From assembly GCA_019787685.1 (NCBI GenBank), contig JAHNUO010000012.1, positions 248,001-312,000 of the forward strand: a stretch of DNA of 64,000 nt, written 5' to 3'. The notes below the pieces were generated by a model, which did not search any database, had not been told where the DNA came from, and was given only the letters and a program-made list of their open reading frames with translations. Below are positions 35,876 through 47,966 of the stretch, piece after piece. Numbering within the stretch: the first letter of the stretch is position 1; every line of letters starts with the position of its first letter. Source of the stretch: Chiua virens (Eukaryota; Basidiomycota; Agaricomycetes; Boletales; Boletaceae). The position numbers and the translations under genes are program-made.

Positions 35876-38800
35876 TCAACCGAATATTTCTGTGACAGTC
35901 CGCCGTCGCTCCCGCCTTTGCGATGGAAATGTGATTGTCCTGGGTTGAGAGACGTCTCCCGTCTCAGGCTCCTTGGCGTTTATTTCAAACGACTTGCGGG
36001 CTGCACGAACACCGAGGGTTCGCCGACGGGTATCCCTTTCGGTTTCCGAGCCAGAGAGTGGTGCGCGAACCTGGCTGAGAGTAGCGCTCTCCTCATCTGC
36101 GGTACCCACGCGCCTCCGAGCCTCGTCACGAACTTGTTGTTGTTGTAAGGCAGATACGGACACCCCCGATGGGCGTGAAAATGTGACAGAAGAACGTATC
36201 GAATCGCGAGAATCAGTACGTTGCATAGGGAAAGCGGACAACTCGGGTGAAGCTGATGCGGTGTGTATCGAAATGGCAGTGGTGGGATTGGGTGTCGATA
36301 AAGCGAAAGGTGGATTGGGGTTGCGAAGGGTGGCTATAGAAGTCAGGGAACTCAAGGAAACATTGCGACGACTGCCTTTGTCGACTGTAGTATTGGATCT
36401 TTGAAGTAAAGATTCGGATGGGAGAGTCGGGAGGGGGGGTGGAGTAGAATATGCGGGTGGTTGGTGCCGAGATGTAGGGGTGGGAGAGGGCTCGTAGTCC
36501 GCTGACAAGTCTAAGACATTGGATGATGTATTGCGCATAATCAATCCGTTCGTCGCGATTTGCTGTTCGCGTTGCTCACGTGGCGCAAACAACCGTCGGG
36601 AAGTTGAAGGTGGCCCCAAACCGTTCCTCGAGGAAGCTGATCGGTCTTGATCACTGGCACTGTCCCGGTGTCGTGAAGATGGAGGGTGAACAAGGCTAAG
36701 ATCACTACGGGACGAGAGTCTGCGGGAGACATCAGCCCCACCATTGGAGATCATCGGTTCCCAGCTCAATCGCGATTCCACGCTTCTTCTACCGTCCTGA
36801 CTCCGCTTGCTACTGCTTCTCTCCACTCCAGGATCCGATGGGAGTCTTCTAGTAACTTCGTCATCCAAACTAGTTGACCTCAGATGGGCCGAATCAGATG
36901 TTCCTGCTACCTCCTTCAGAAGCTTTCCGACACCGAGGATAAATCCAGTAAGTGAGCGCACTACATCATCGCTCTCCCGCAAGCTCTCTCGAAAGTCAGA
37001 ACCAACATCTCTCCAAATATGTGCGGGGTGATTGAGACTGTCATCTCGTAATATCCATCGTTTATTTCTATAGCAATTTGTTGCTGGACGGCATTGGTTG
37101 TTGCAGCCCTCAAAATCTTGTTGAGCTTCTCGGACGAACGTATAATTGCAGCAGAGTGGTCTGCCAAATCACGAGCAGTTTGGGAATGATCCGGAAGCCG
37201 AGAGAGTTGTGTTTGAAACATCGAGAGCGAATCCAGCATGAGACGGGTATGTTCCGCACTCTGAGGATTGTTTGGACTTGACAAGGGGCCGTCCCCAGCT
37301 GGAATCAAGCTGGTATTGCGGCCGGAGAGAATAGCTGTACCAGGTCTGTCAGGATCGCTGGGTGTCTGAGGTAAGGGGATGTTGCGCGTAGTCGGTGAGT
37401 ATCGAGACTCTGGTCTATTCGACAGGTCATACGTAGTTCTCCTGGACCGAATCGAGTAACTGCCGTCCCTGGAACTGTTCTCCCTGTGGAGGTAGTCTGC
37501 CATAGTCGTGGCGGGCCGGGATAAAATGGCACGACCTGTACCTCTCGCATCCCGTTCTGTAACCAAGGCGGTAGGGGCCCGAGGCGGATCTGAATGCAGA
37601 TGGGGGCGAACAGGTAAAGCGACAGCTTCGGCGACACGCGGGCTGGAACCACTCGTTCGACTCTTGTTATCAGTATCGGATCGCCCCTGCCTTTCCTCGT
37701 GCTGCAACTCCACTGTACGACCATTTCTCGGACCAATTCCACTTGAGCGTGCCGCGCGCACAGACACGTTAGCATCATATCCTTCGCCAAATACATCCTC
37801 ATTCGACGGTGCACCCTGTCTCCCACTCCCACGCATGCCGATCCCAGCTGCACGTAAGCTCTCACCTGCCAGCCTTCCCGTTACACCGGAACCACCATTT
37901 AGTACACTTTCTGCACTTCCACCTCGTTGGGACTGCCTTCGTCCGCCATCTGCAACATTACCGGACATGTCTTCGGAAAGCCAGCGAGTCTGGTGTCGTC
38001 GCGTAAGATCCCTCACAGTGGAAAATCGAGTGGACCGAGCACCGCGGGGAGAATACTGCAGAGCATTTGTTGCATTCATCGCTGTATGCATAGCGGTTCT
38101 GGGCGAATGATCATCATACCCATTATCTTGGAGTGACGCACGGTATGGAGTCACAGGTTCGATCGAATTCTAGGGAAACAGTTTTTAGCTGACTGGGTAA
38201 AAGTAGTCAACCATGCCACTAACCCGTCCGTCTAAGCTCCGCCGTTCCCTATCCCTGAATTCCCTGGGAAGCGGTTGTCGGGACTTCTTTCCCGTGGGAC
38301 TCCTCCTTGAGGAAGCTACAGCGGCCAGCGCTGTTTCAGTCACATCATGATCATTTCTATTGTATCTCCCGCTATCTGCGTCCTGAATAGAGACAACGCT
38401 CGCAATGGAAACTCGTTTTCGTGGGGTACGTGATGGCCCAGGAGACGCCTGACGCGTCTCTGGAGATCGTGGACGGGAACTGGATGCAGAGGGTGGAGAG
38501 GATGAACGTTCGGGAGAGGATGAACGGTAAGAATGAGAATCGGAATCGGAACGGGAGGGCGTCGGTGCGCGTAGACTCTCTCGCTCAGTCTCGGATCCTG
38601 AAAGGGTAGCATTACGTTGAAGTTGTGGTATGGATTGCGAGTGCGAATGGAATGAGAGGCGAGATGATGATACAGTGGAAACCGATGAAGAAGGGGCATT
38701 GGGGGAACGAGAAGTACGGGTTGGTGATGGGGTATTGAGGCGGGAAGAAAGTTTATCTAGTGCCTGTCCGACGTTAAAACGGCAAGCAAGGCGGTTTGGA

Positions 38801-39420
38801 TAGCATATAGGCATCAAGAATGCATTTCAATATCGGAAAACGCCAAAACCAATCAGGAATTTCCGAAGGTTGCCAGGAATATACCACAACACGTGGCGTG
38901 GGGCAAGGGCATGCAATGAGTCAAAGTCGAGGGGGAGGCGCAGTAGGCTTACCATGCGGTTTCGCTGAGCAAGACTCTTAACCCGCTGAAGTGCTGCGAT
39001 ATTTTCGCAGGGACTGTTGAGTCCAACTCTGCGATCAAGCCTGGCAGTATGGTCTTCTTCACCTGCATGGTCATTTTCGTCATCTTCGTCATCAGAATTG
39101 GGTCTTGAAGTTTTGGTTGTAGAAATGAGTTTGTCAGACATCTCGGAGGGCATCATTGTACTTGGAGAACCTGAATAGGAAACCGGCCGCTGCCTAACAC
39201 TACCGGAGTTCGCGCTATTGTTGTCGCCAGTTGAGCCGCTGCCGGTAGAGTTGGTTGCGGGAGGAGATGGCAAACACCCGGAAGAGGAAATAGCGGGACT
39301 CTCCGGGGGTTCAGGAAGGTCAGGGATATTGGCTTCCTTGGGATCCTTGGGTGGTAATGGTCCTAGGAATATTGCGGACAAAGGACGCCTCGATGAAGGA
39401 AGGAGTGAGCGAGGCGGCAT
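35876..39420 (-). CDS. Large disordered Ser/Arg-rich protein with central helical segment
   Basis: About 1,090 residues in four exons. Exon 1 (from 39420) starts MPPRSLLPSSRRPLSAIFLG and is Pro/Ser/acidic. Exon 2 is extremely Ser/Arg-rich with repeated SGSETERESLRAPTPS-like phrases; a second SGSETERDTRRR occurs near the C-terminus. Exon 3 ends in a helical region (TRLMLDSLSMFQTQLSRL, IIRSSEKLNKILRAATTNA). A 52-bp intron at about 37036-37087 joins it to LNHPAHIWRDVGSDFRESLR and ESDDVVRSLTGFILGVGKLL, the most conserved-looking part. The end is FPSQRRERRRTVTEIFG. No family recognised. Composition suggests a phosphorylated cytoskeletal, polarity or cell-cycle scaffold, but that is only inference. 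Confidence 0.7.
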
Positions 39421-40983
39421 CAGATTCGGCGCAGCGGGTCATCAACCACGGCGGGCGTGAAATATAACAGTCGTCGTCGTCGCACACAGCGAGCAAGGGT
39501 TTGAGACGACGACAAGCTCAACGCCAGTGACGAAAGAAGGATAAGCACCGTGGGAATGAAGTGACCTCCCCACTACCGTGACTACGGAACGCGCATTCGT
39601 TCCGAATTGCGACTCCGAGTGAAGGCTACTGGATCATCTCCGAAAGATGGCTGTTCAATTATACCGAAGAACTTTCAGCCGCCATAGATGACAATAATGT
39701 GCCGAAGAAAATGAGGATATGCTTGCAGCTTCGGTCGAAATAGATCAGTATCGCACAAGCTGTCTTGTAAGGTTTCAACGATGGTGAAGAATACTCATCC
39801 AGAGCATCTAATTGGCCTCCTCACAATGCCCTACATTAATTGATGTTGCCATATAGTATTATTAGGGCTTTCGAATTGGGGACTAGTGACAATCTTGAGG
39901 TCCAAGTCTTATTCTGACTATTTTTGCCAGTGACGTCACGGTTGAACCCAGCGTAGAACGTTAAACACTGGAGATCGTCCCACATACCTGACGTCGCAGC
40001 AAAACTTCTCTGCCGGTGCCCCTGGCACATCGTCGGCTAATATCATGATGGTACGTGGAGCTCGAACATGGGACTTCGAGTCCACGTGTCGACTCCGAGT
40101 CGGACATATCCAGGCGTCACAATACGGTCTAGTGACTAACGCAGATTGTTTCGACTCGGGGACCGGGGTCTTCGTCGAATCTTCCGAGCCACAGGTCATG
40201 TCTATATAATTACAAGATCCGGATCTTCGCTGCATCAAGCCGTTCACTTTACGGGACCTTTAAAAAGAAATCCCCCAGAGTCGCGCGGTCTCTGAACGCG
40301 CCGCTCATCTCGGTTCGTGCGACTTCACCGATCTATATACCTCCCCGTATCACTTTACTTGCTACACATCCGTCCGCGGTGTGACGCACACGGCTATCAA
40401 ATATATGCCAGCTCGTCTTCCAGAGAACGGACACGCTGCCCTATGCCCATCAGACGTCTGGCAACGTCACCCGATCGAACTTACTTACTGGCTTATCATC
40501 CGCGTAGGGGGCCACATATCAAGTGAAAAGTCGAATCACGCCGCATATTCTCGCTCAGGACAAATTATCCTGTCGATTATTTACGGAGTCGCCGGTGGCG
40601 AGCCTATCCAGTTTCAAGCTAGTTTCGACGTATCGCCCCTTCTCAATTTATAAATAATTTTTTCGTTGCTCTCACCTCATATGATCGCCGATGAAGTACC
40701 TCTATCCCACGAATATAGGGCCCGAGGGACGAGTTTCCTAGTCAGGTATATCAATTGAGCAGCATTAGCATGTCTCATCCCCAATCATCGAGACATGGTC
40801 AATTTTATGATCCCGATCTACATTAATACACGCAATTCATAAGTCGTCAAACCCTCCAGCACTCGATGCTGTCGGCGGCTCGTTCAAAGGGAAATTCCCC
40901 GCCCCAAATTTCGACGTCCCTGCAGCTTTCTTCCACGCAGGTCCATAATCTACTTATCGTGTCCCGTGCTGCTGTTATGTCGG
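39421..40983. other. Intergenic, one doubtful small frame
   Basis: About 1.56 kb. A TATATAA-like site at 40202-40207 precedes a frame at about 40405-40653 (+) ending VSPLLNL. It contains GQIILSIIYGVAG, faintly like the I-I-YG segment of fungal P450s. Too short to call; it could be a P450 remnant. Nothing else is supportable. Confidence 0.3.
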
Positions 40984-41689
40984 TCACACGTCCTCCGTCC
41001 AACTCTTCTTTACAGCTCTAGTGACCTCGACTGAGTAAATCGGTCGGCCTGATCGTATTTCGGACTCTACCTGGATGGCTTGGCTAATATCCGTATCGAT
41101 GACTGCCAAGATATCTGCCATAGATCCCTGTTGTTCCCACTGCAGCCCGACAGTCGCTTTCACCACGGATGAGAGGACGCCGAGACCAGCGAACCCCATC
41201 CCAGCTCCATACAGTGAGCGGACACGGGCAAGGATGTTTTCTAGCTCAGGAGTGGGAACAGCGTGGATGCCATCCATCCCGGCAGCGAATAAACCATTAG
41301 CGGTTTGCATCCGGTTTGGATTTGTTTGGCAGAGTCGAGACCGAGCTGCTGCCGTGAATGAAGAAGCGAGGCTAGGAGTGCCAGTTGCTAGCAGGGTCCT
41401 TGTGATAGCGCGCAGACTGTCGAGGGTATGAGTATACGTGGCATCGTTCGCGTACAAAAGACTAAACTCGTCGATGCTAGCATTAGCTATTAGAGTGTCC
41501 ACCTGTTGCTTCGTGTAGTCGTCTGTTGAACGCCGATAGGGGAAGGAGGGAATTACCATCAGATTACTGGTTAGAACGAGGTGGAAGGTTCGGGTTGAAC
41601 TCGTATAGGAGAATTTCGAGCACGACGTACACATGACTCAGGGCCTTGCGATTGAAATCTTGTGGGTGAGAAGTTATCTGGGCGGGCAT
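40984..41689 (-). CDS. Conserved-looking hypothetical protein, about 210 residues
   Basis: Starts MPAQITSHPQDFNRKALSHV, continues YVVLEILLYEFNPNLPP, then a 55-bp intron (GTTCTA...CAACAG) joins in phase to DYTKQQVDTLIANASIDEF. The long second exon has DSLRAITRTLLATGTPSLAS, ARSRLCQTNPNRMQTANGLF, VRSLYGAGMGFAGLGVLSSV and MADILAVIDTDISQAIQ. It ends KKSWTEDV at 40984. Mostly helical, no signal peptide, no known catalytic motif. I recall no named family. The start codon is only 43 bp from the candidate start of the opposite-strand gene at 41733. Confidence 0.62.
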
Positions 41690-41732
41690 TCTGGAAATGT
41701 GTGGCTAGCCGTTGGAGGGCACCTGGCTAATA

Positions 41733-43582
41733 ATGCAAGAAGGGTTTGTACCTTCCAGGAACCTGTCACTCGATTTCTATAAGTACCAGGTGAAGAAACC
41801 TAGTCCTGGACAACGAATTTGTTTCAGGGTGTGTGGATCGCCAACGGATCGATCCAACAACCTAACGGCAGACGAGCTGGCGCTCACACATGTATCATGT
41901 CATACGGTCAGTTCGTTGTTCACCGAGTTTATAACCGCCGACGGACCAGTCCCTTAGTTCGGGTTCCCTCGGCTATGTTTCAGTGTTAGCAAGGAATATG
42001 TAGAGTACGAGTCGGAACCATTAGCCCTATGCCGCTCGTACTCTTCGACGAGTGCGGTAGTACGGGCCCGTCACCAGAATTTTTCAGCAAATGGAAATCG
42101 TTCCTCGTGTGAGAAATTCAAGTTGGGATCTATTTCCATTCAGGACGGCAAACTGTCAGACATGGTGAGCAATCCGGCCACTATTTGATTCACCTTTCCT
42201 CCTTATTTATTTCGTTTGTTTACTGTTACCGCTTCCTCAGGGTAAACGTTTGGACGGATCCACGTACATTTCCTTACGGCCGACTTTATTCGCAACCGAC
42301 CACTATGGGAATGCGAAAAATTTCCAGGTGGGCCGTCCCTCGTATAGTTCCAGCCGTAGTTTGAGGGGATCGCTCAAGGGGCAATTCCGAGAATCGCTGC
42401 CGCCAGGCACGCTTCTTGTCAGGGCCACTAGATGGTCTGTTTGCAGCCCCACCAATCCAAGACGTGCAAGCGTGCAGTTCAAGTTCATAGTGAGTGAGAA
42501 CGTGGAACGGATGTGCATGGCGAGTTTCTTACTCCAGATATGGGTCATCCAGATATCCCACCAGCTTCATATAAAGTGGCACCTCCTTGCACCCTAGTTT
42601 CTTGGCAGGAATAACCCATTGAACAGGAAAAGTTGTTCTCCGCTAAGTGGGGCTATGCGCCATACGTTACTACAAGGAATCAGTATACAGATCAGTCCTA
42701 GATTCAACACCAACATCTAGAGTCAGGTCAGTAAAGCCAGCACCCTGAACCCTGACCGGTCGACCAGTGACGCAGGACTTACACCCCGAATGGCACCGTG
42801 TATCACCAATCGCCTTCATGAGGGAATTCATATTGTCTATCTTGACATTACCCATAATTCGAAACCAAAAAATTTCGCTGTTACCCTGAACTTGAAAGTA
42901 GGGATTTCATTTTACCCTGGCGACCCTAATTCCCCGGATAGCCCGACTTTTGGTTAGCCACATCACAATCCTTGAATGAGACTACTAGCTCTCTTGATGA
43001 CTCTTGACAAGTGACACGAGCTAGTGAGCTTGCAGAGCGAAAACATCGGGGGGGATTTCCCACGAATGACAGATTCGTATCAGTGACTTTTCACTCGGGT
43101 CGAACTTGAAACTTGTCGATTGACCACAGGAAGGCGGCGCTCTAGTTCAAAACACTGGGAGCGACAAGTTACTATCTAACCAGAAGCTGCGAGCGTCAGT
43201 TGATACCGGAGACGCAGAGTTTGTTGACCTTTATTCCAATCGATTTCCCGTGAAACCGAGGGATCCGGGAGGAAATGAGATTATTGCGATAGCCTTCACT
43301 GGTGACTAGCCCTGAAAATGAATCTTTTTCACAAAGCTAGTCTTAGATAAATAGCTTAGAGATTGTTTCGAGTACCTCGAGGAATTAAGTGACTTTGGCA
43401 AGGCGATTCCGAGGTTCAACTTGAAGCACGCACCAGGTTCGTCTGGATTCATGCCGGAAAGCCCGTCGGGTTTAGACAACCTCACTATCTCCTTCCCTAC
43501 ACAATTCCAACTCCGTTTCTGTCTTGATGCTGTGTATCTCGCCCCTGAAGGGTATTCTGACAAGACCTGGGAGTCTGAATAA
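41733..43582 (+). CDS. Hypothetical multi-exon gene of unknown family
   Basis: No single long frame exists here, but about nine exons can be joined by GT-AG introns with agreeing phases. They read MQEGFVPSRNLSLDFYKYQV; FGFPRLCFSVSKEYVEYE...SISIQDGKLSDM; GKRLDGSTYISLRPTLFATD...RRASVQFKFIV; MGHPDIPPASYK; EKLFSAKWGYAPYVTTRN; QVSKASTLNPD...LHEGIHIVYLDITHNSKPK; ASELAERKHRGGFPTNDRF; EGGALVQNTGSDKLLS...PGGNEIIAIAFT; DCFEYLEELSDFGKAIPRFN...LAPEGYSDKTWESE. Introns are 40-76 bp; one (42182-42241) has a strong pyrimidine tract. Predicted about 430 residues, beta-rich, no signal peptide seen. The model is hand-built: individual exons are more secure than the whole, and it could be two genes. Confidence 0.45.
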
Positions 43583-44199
43583 CCTCGAGAGGCTCGTTTT
43601 GAACATTGGAGAGCGAGATACAGCAGTAATGCTGTCAACCTCACCCCTGGTGGCAGGGCGTGCTGACCGTCAACTTACCCCACTCGCCATCGTTTACATA
43701 ACTGCCAGCTGGCACCACGATTCACACCGCGGTCTGTGTCCCGTTGACTCTTCTAGCAGATATTTTTCACGATAGGTATGCGATTGTATCTGCTCGTTGG
43801 ACCACGCCATCAATTATTGCTATACCGGTCTCTTTCCAGCTCGCATGGATAAACTTGTCTTTTACGCACAGTCACCGGGAACTCGTTCGAGGCAATTGCC
43901 TTGGACGTAAGTGGAGCGACAGGAGCTACCCAAGAGACACGACGTCGAAGCATCATCCTTGATGATCTAAATGTGGAGTCATGGAGGGGTCATGAAGGAG
44001 AACCTCAAGGTAGGCGAATGTCAGAGTGATATGTATTGCATGCCATGTAGATTTGTCGCACTCTACTCAATGTGCAGCTTGCAATGAAGATATCGGGGAA
44101 GATGATTGAGAATCGACTCTAATTTTATCGTTTCATAGGTAACGACTGAAGAACGATATTAAGATCATGCGGTAAACGAAAAAGAAATGTGACGTACCA
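43583..44199. other. Intergenic, converging 3' ends
   Basis: About 620 bp. A coding-like run at 43597-43700 (+), containing NIGERDTAVMLSTSPLVAG, might be a further exon of the upstream gene, but I could not join it. Confidence 0.35.
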
Positions 44200-46253
44200 T
44201 CATGGCGCTGCAATAGTCGCAGTGACAGCCTCTCCAAGGCCGTCTTTTATAACCTCTCTGAAACTGACTTCCAAAGCACCAGCGTCGGAGATGATTGCCT
44301 GAACCTGCACTGTTGCTTTACCCTTGATGGAATTCTGGGGTGACAGTGACAACGAAGCCAAGTAAGCTTCCTTGGTCAGCGTCTTTTCTTTTACTTTCTC
44401 GAGCTCTTCTTCCTCTTCTTAGCGGCTTCTTCCTCTTCTTCGATCTTGGGCGGCTTCACATGGTCTATTTTCACGCCCTCCTTCACTTCCCACAGCTCGA
44501 AGCCAACCTTGGCACCAGCCTCACTGGCGTCTACTTCAAACCTCAACGTCCTACGACAAGGGAGTGGCGTCTCTTTGAGAACGAGAGGTATCCAGATCCC
44601 TCCTAACGACCCTGCAGAGTCCTCTTGCGGCACAAGCAAGCCGATCGTTCGACTGGTTGCAGCGATGCTGGTCACCTTGCTCTCCTTGTCGAATGCAGCC
44701 AACAGTTCTTCCGAAGACTCTCGGGCAAGCGATACGAGCAAGTGAGCTTGCAAGGCACATCCTCGCGCGAGGATCGTGGTTGGATCAGCCGACACCCCCA
44801 CCAACGACGGTTCCCGCCTTGAAAGGCGTGATGACAGATTCAGTGAATGCATGGGACAGGGATTCGTCCAAGCCTGGGAGCGAGGCTGATCCTCCGATAT
44901 ACACTATCTCATCGATATCGTAGAGATCGATCTCCGCACTCTCCGCCAATTCTTTGATCTTGGCATACACCCTGTCATAAACGGCACGCACTTCCATGTC
45001 GAAGCGGAGACGATTGATGGACCCCGTGTAATCGAGACCGTCTTTGAGCGACTCGACAGAGCAGGTAGCAGCACCTGGACTTGCGCTCAACGTGCGCTTT
45101 GTGTGTTCCACCGCGAGGCGGAGTTTCGCTTCGGCGCGTTTATCTTGGGGTTCCGTCGCTGGCGCGACCGTAAGTGGTGTTTTCGTTTTTTTGGTGAATT
45201 CTTTGGCGAAGAATCGAATCAGTTTCGAGTCGATCTCATCTCCACCGACAGTTGGGTCCGAGAGAGTGGCCAAGGAGTATGCAAGGCCCTCGCGGATGGA
45301 TAAAAGGGATAGTTCGAGTGAAGATGCACCGAGATCGACGATGAGTTGCGTTCGGTCGTTGGGAATGCCGTCCACGCTGTCTGCGTCGCAGACGGCGATG
45401 GCACCCGCATCATCGAATAGTTGAAGGATGTGAATCCCTGCATCATCTGCAGCCTTGGAGAGTGCCTCCCTCTGGGCAGCATCGAACCAGGAGGGTACAG
45501 CGACCACCGCGCCAATCACCTTACGCCCAAGAAAGTCTTCTGCAGATTGACGGAGAGAACCAAGGAAGATGGTAGTCACTTCTGAGACTGTGAGGATTCG
45601 TTCTACTTCCATTGGCTCTGAACGAGGTGTGGCTACCTGCGAAGCTGCGGGTGTGTTGGTCGCGGTGGCAGGTAAAGGTGACGTAGCATGTTGAAGGACT
45701 TTGACTTTGTAGGCAGGTGTATCAGGCAAGGAAGGATGTTGAATGACAGGCGTGGACACGGACAGTTTGTCTTGAGGAACCTCTGAAAATCTGACCATTT
45801 TTGCGTGTTTGTTACATATCCCTGATGAAAGATTTGGTACACGACATACTTTTTTCCGAGAAGGTTTCGGAAACCCGTAATAGTGTTTTGAGCGTTTTTG
45901 ACAAGTTGCTGCTTGGCTTGGATTCCCGATATACTGTGATCGTGCACGATCGTCAGGGTAATGCGACATCAGCCGTCTCTTTTTCGTACCATTTCTTCGC
46001 CGTGGAAAGCCAGTACACACGCGATCTGGCGTTCACCATCCTCGTTTGCTATACATTCTGCAACACCTTCCTAACTCGTGAAAAACGTCGGCGACCGTGA
46101 ATATGGGCGATGCCAAGGAGTTGGACGGACCTTGGTGAATACGGCGATGGATGCGTATGAGTTGCCGAAGTTTATGCCGACAACAGACGGTGTCGATGCT
46201 TCGGGAGGCGTCTGAGAGGCACTTCCGTTTGGAACTGAGCCGTTTTGTGGCAT
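44200..46253 (-). CDS. SSZ1: Ssz1-type Hsp70, ribosome-associated complex
   Basis: Non-canonical Hsp70 that pairs with the J-protein zuotin on the ribosome (RAC). It starts MPQNGSVPNGSASQTPPEAS, then VVGINFGNSYASIAVFTK (Hsp70 phosphate-1 motif), EGVAECIANEDGERQIACV, AKQQLVKNAQNTITGFRNLL, VIGAVVAVPSWFDAAQREAL, LQLFDDAGAIAVCDAD, TQLIVDLGASSLELSLLSIR, PTVGGDEIDSKLIRFFAKEF and IVYIGGSASLPGLDESLSHA. A short substrate-binding remnant follows. As read, the frame stops at 44391 after KKRKKSSRK. A one-base deletion near 44414 hides the true tail (EEELEKVKEKTLTKEAYLAS...LGEAVTATIAAP), stop at 44200. A second break, an extra base at 45921, splits YIGN from QAKQQL. Head-to-head with the acyltransferase gene, 148 bp apart. 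Confidence 0.95.
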
Positions 46254-46401
46254 GTTGACGTTAGCGACAAACTGGACGTCAACTTTTTTTTTCTTTCTTG
46301 CTGTGTCTAGGTTCGCAAAAGCACGTCTGCATTGCTGACGTAAGCAATTCTAACTATATATCAGATTAGATGGCCGCACTAACTCGCTAGAGAGCACTCC
46401 C
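46254..46401. promoter_or_regulatory. Bidirectional promoter SSZ1 / N-acyltransferase
   Basis: Only 148 bp separate the two divergent start codons, so the promoters overlap. It includes a T-rich run (46279-46291) near the SSZ1 side. No clear TATA box. Confidence 0.55.
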
Positions 46402-47810
46402 ATGACCGTGTCTCGCACTACTAGAGACCGTTTACAAGCCGTGCAAAATGCACTGTCAAATCGCTCCTCACGCGACGTCGACGTCTTTCTTCTGCCCGAC
46501 AAGACGAAGGTGAACGTCCAGTCAGTTGGCAGCTCTGAAAAATCGGGCATTCTGGTGGACAATGTTCAGGTGTGCACCTACGAAGCTCTGAGTCGGACAG
46601 CTGTCCTGCTCCTGTCTTCCGTTGGCACGCCGCACGAGCACACTGCGACACATGTCCCCAACTACCCCGTGCTAGAAATCCGCCCTCCAAGCTCTCGCAA
46701 AATTACGATCCAAGATACCTGGGCAATCATTTACGCCTTGTTCGTTCGATACCATGAACGAGAAACGATCCCAATCGTTTTTTCTGCCGAGATAGATAAC
46801 CGTACAGACCTTTGCACCTACATCCTCCGCTCGGGGCTCGGCAGGACTGCGCTGAGCAAGCATGCAGAGGAAGACGATTTATTCTTATCGAGGGCAGCGT
46901 TTTGGCAGGGTGCCGGGACGCATGGATACCACCTGTGCGGTTGGCTACCTCCCTCCACTTCTTTGACCCGTTACGCCGCCTCGCCGTTCCCATCGGTTCA
47001 GTCGTTTACCCGTACGCCACTTGTTATCGCCGCACATCCTTTGCGTCCGCCCAAGCCTCTGCAAGGCGAGGTACTCTACCGTCGCTACTGCCCCACAGTA
47101 GGGCAAACGCTCGAATTTACCTACTTCGACGTCGGTGAGGACAGTCAAGTTACCCCTCACTTGGAAGCCTTCCATAAATGGCATAATGACGACCGCGTGA
47201 ATAGCGGATGGAATGAGCGGGGATCCCTCGAACAGCATAGGAAATATGTGTATGGTGTTTTAAATGACCCTGCTGTGTTGCCTATGATTATGAGTTGGGA
47301 TGGAAAGCTCATGGGATATCTGGAAATTGTATATATCAAGGTGAAACGCTTGCCCTCATTTAGGCACTTCTACTCATATATCTATATCTTCGCAGGAAAA
47401 CCACGTTTCAGCTTATGTTCCAGGAGGAGCAAAGGAATGGGACAGAGGTATACACGTACTCGTCGGAGAAGAGCAGTTCAGAGGCTGGGAAAGAGGTACG
47501 GAATTACCTTGAGGCGACTTGAAGTTACTGACGGCTCGTGGTAGCACAAGCATGGCTCCGCTCGATCCATCATTACAATTTTCTGGCAGATCCAAGGACA
47601 GAGCACTCTACAGGAGAACCGAAAGCTGACAATGGAGCCATCTTGCAACTTTCTTTAGATTCGTCCATGCACCTCCAGACGGTAAGCCATTTTATATTAA
47701 TTCGAAGATTATATGGGATTCAATTTATGACAGATGTTCGACTTTCCATACAAGCGTTCTTTTTGTCATACCTTCCGCGCGAGCGGTTCTTCAAGATGGA
47801 TGTACTCTGA
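46402..47810 (+). CDS. Siderophore-type N-acyltransferase (GNAT, Acetyltransf_8)
   Basis: GNAT-fold acyltransferase of the AlcB/IucB-like family; fungal members (SidF, SidL, Fer5-type) acylate N5-hydroxyornithine in hydroxamate siderophore synthesis. The N-terminal domain starts MTVSRTTRDRLQAVQNALSN. The C-terminal GNAT domain has LEFTYFDVGEDSQ, HLEAFHKWHNDDRVNSGWNE, RGSLEQHRKYVYGVLNDP, MIMSWDGKLMGYLEIVYIK, then ENHVSAYVPGGAKEWDRGIH, VLVGEEQFRG, AWLRSIHHYNFLADPRTEHS and GEPKADNGA. The last exon reads MFDFPYKRSF and, after restoring one missing T in a T run at 47760-47764, LSYLPRERFFKMDVL. No NRPS, ornithine monooxygenase or siderophore transporter is in the window, so the pathway role is inferred from family only. 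Confidence 0.86.
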
Positions 47811-47966
47811 GATCTATTGAAATATTTTGGTCTGGATTCTCTATATGTAGGCTAAAGTAACGGAACTCGACTAGGATGTTGATTATGTGTATGATCATGT
47901 GACTTGACTGGCCGGCCTTGTAAATTGTCATGACTTGCGACGTTGTTACAAACGCGCTCATCAACG

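Noticed and set aside
40381..40653. Cytochrome P450 gene.
   Set aside because: Only a weak IILSIIYG-like segment; no heme Cys motif, ExxR or I-helix nearby.
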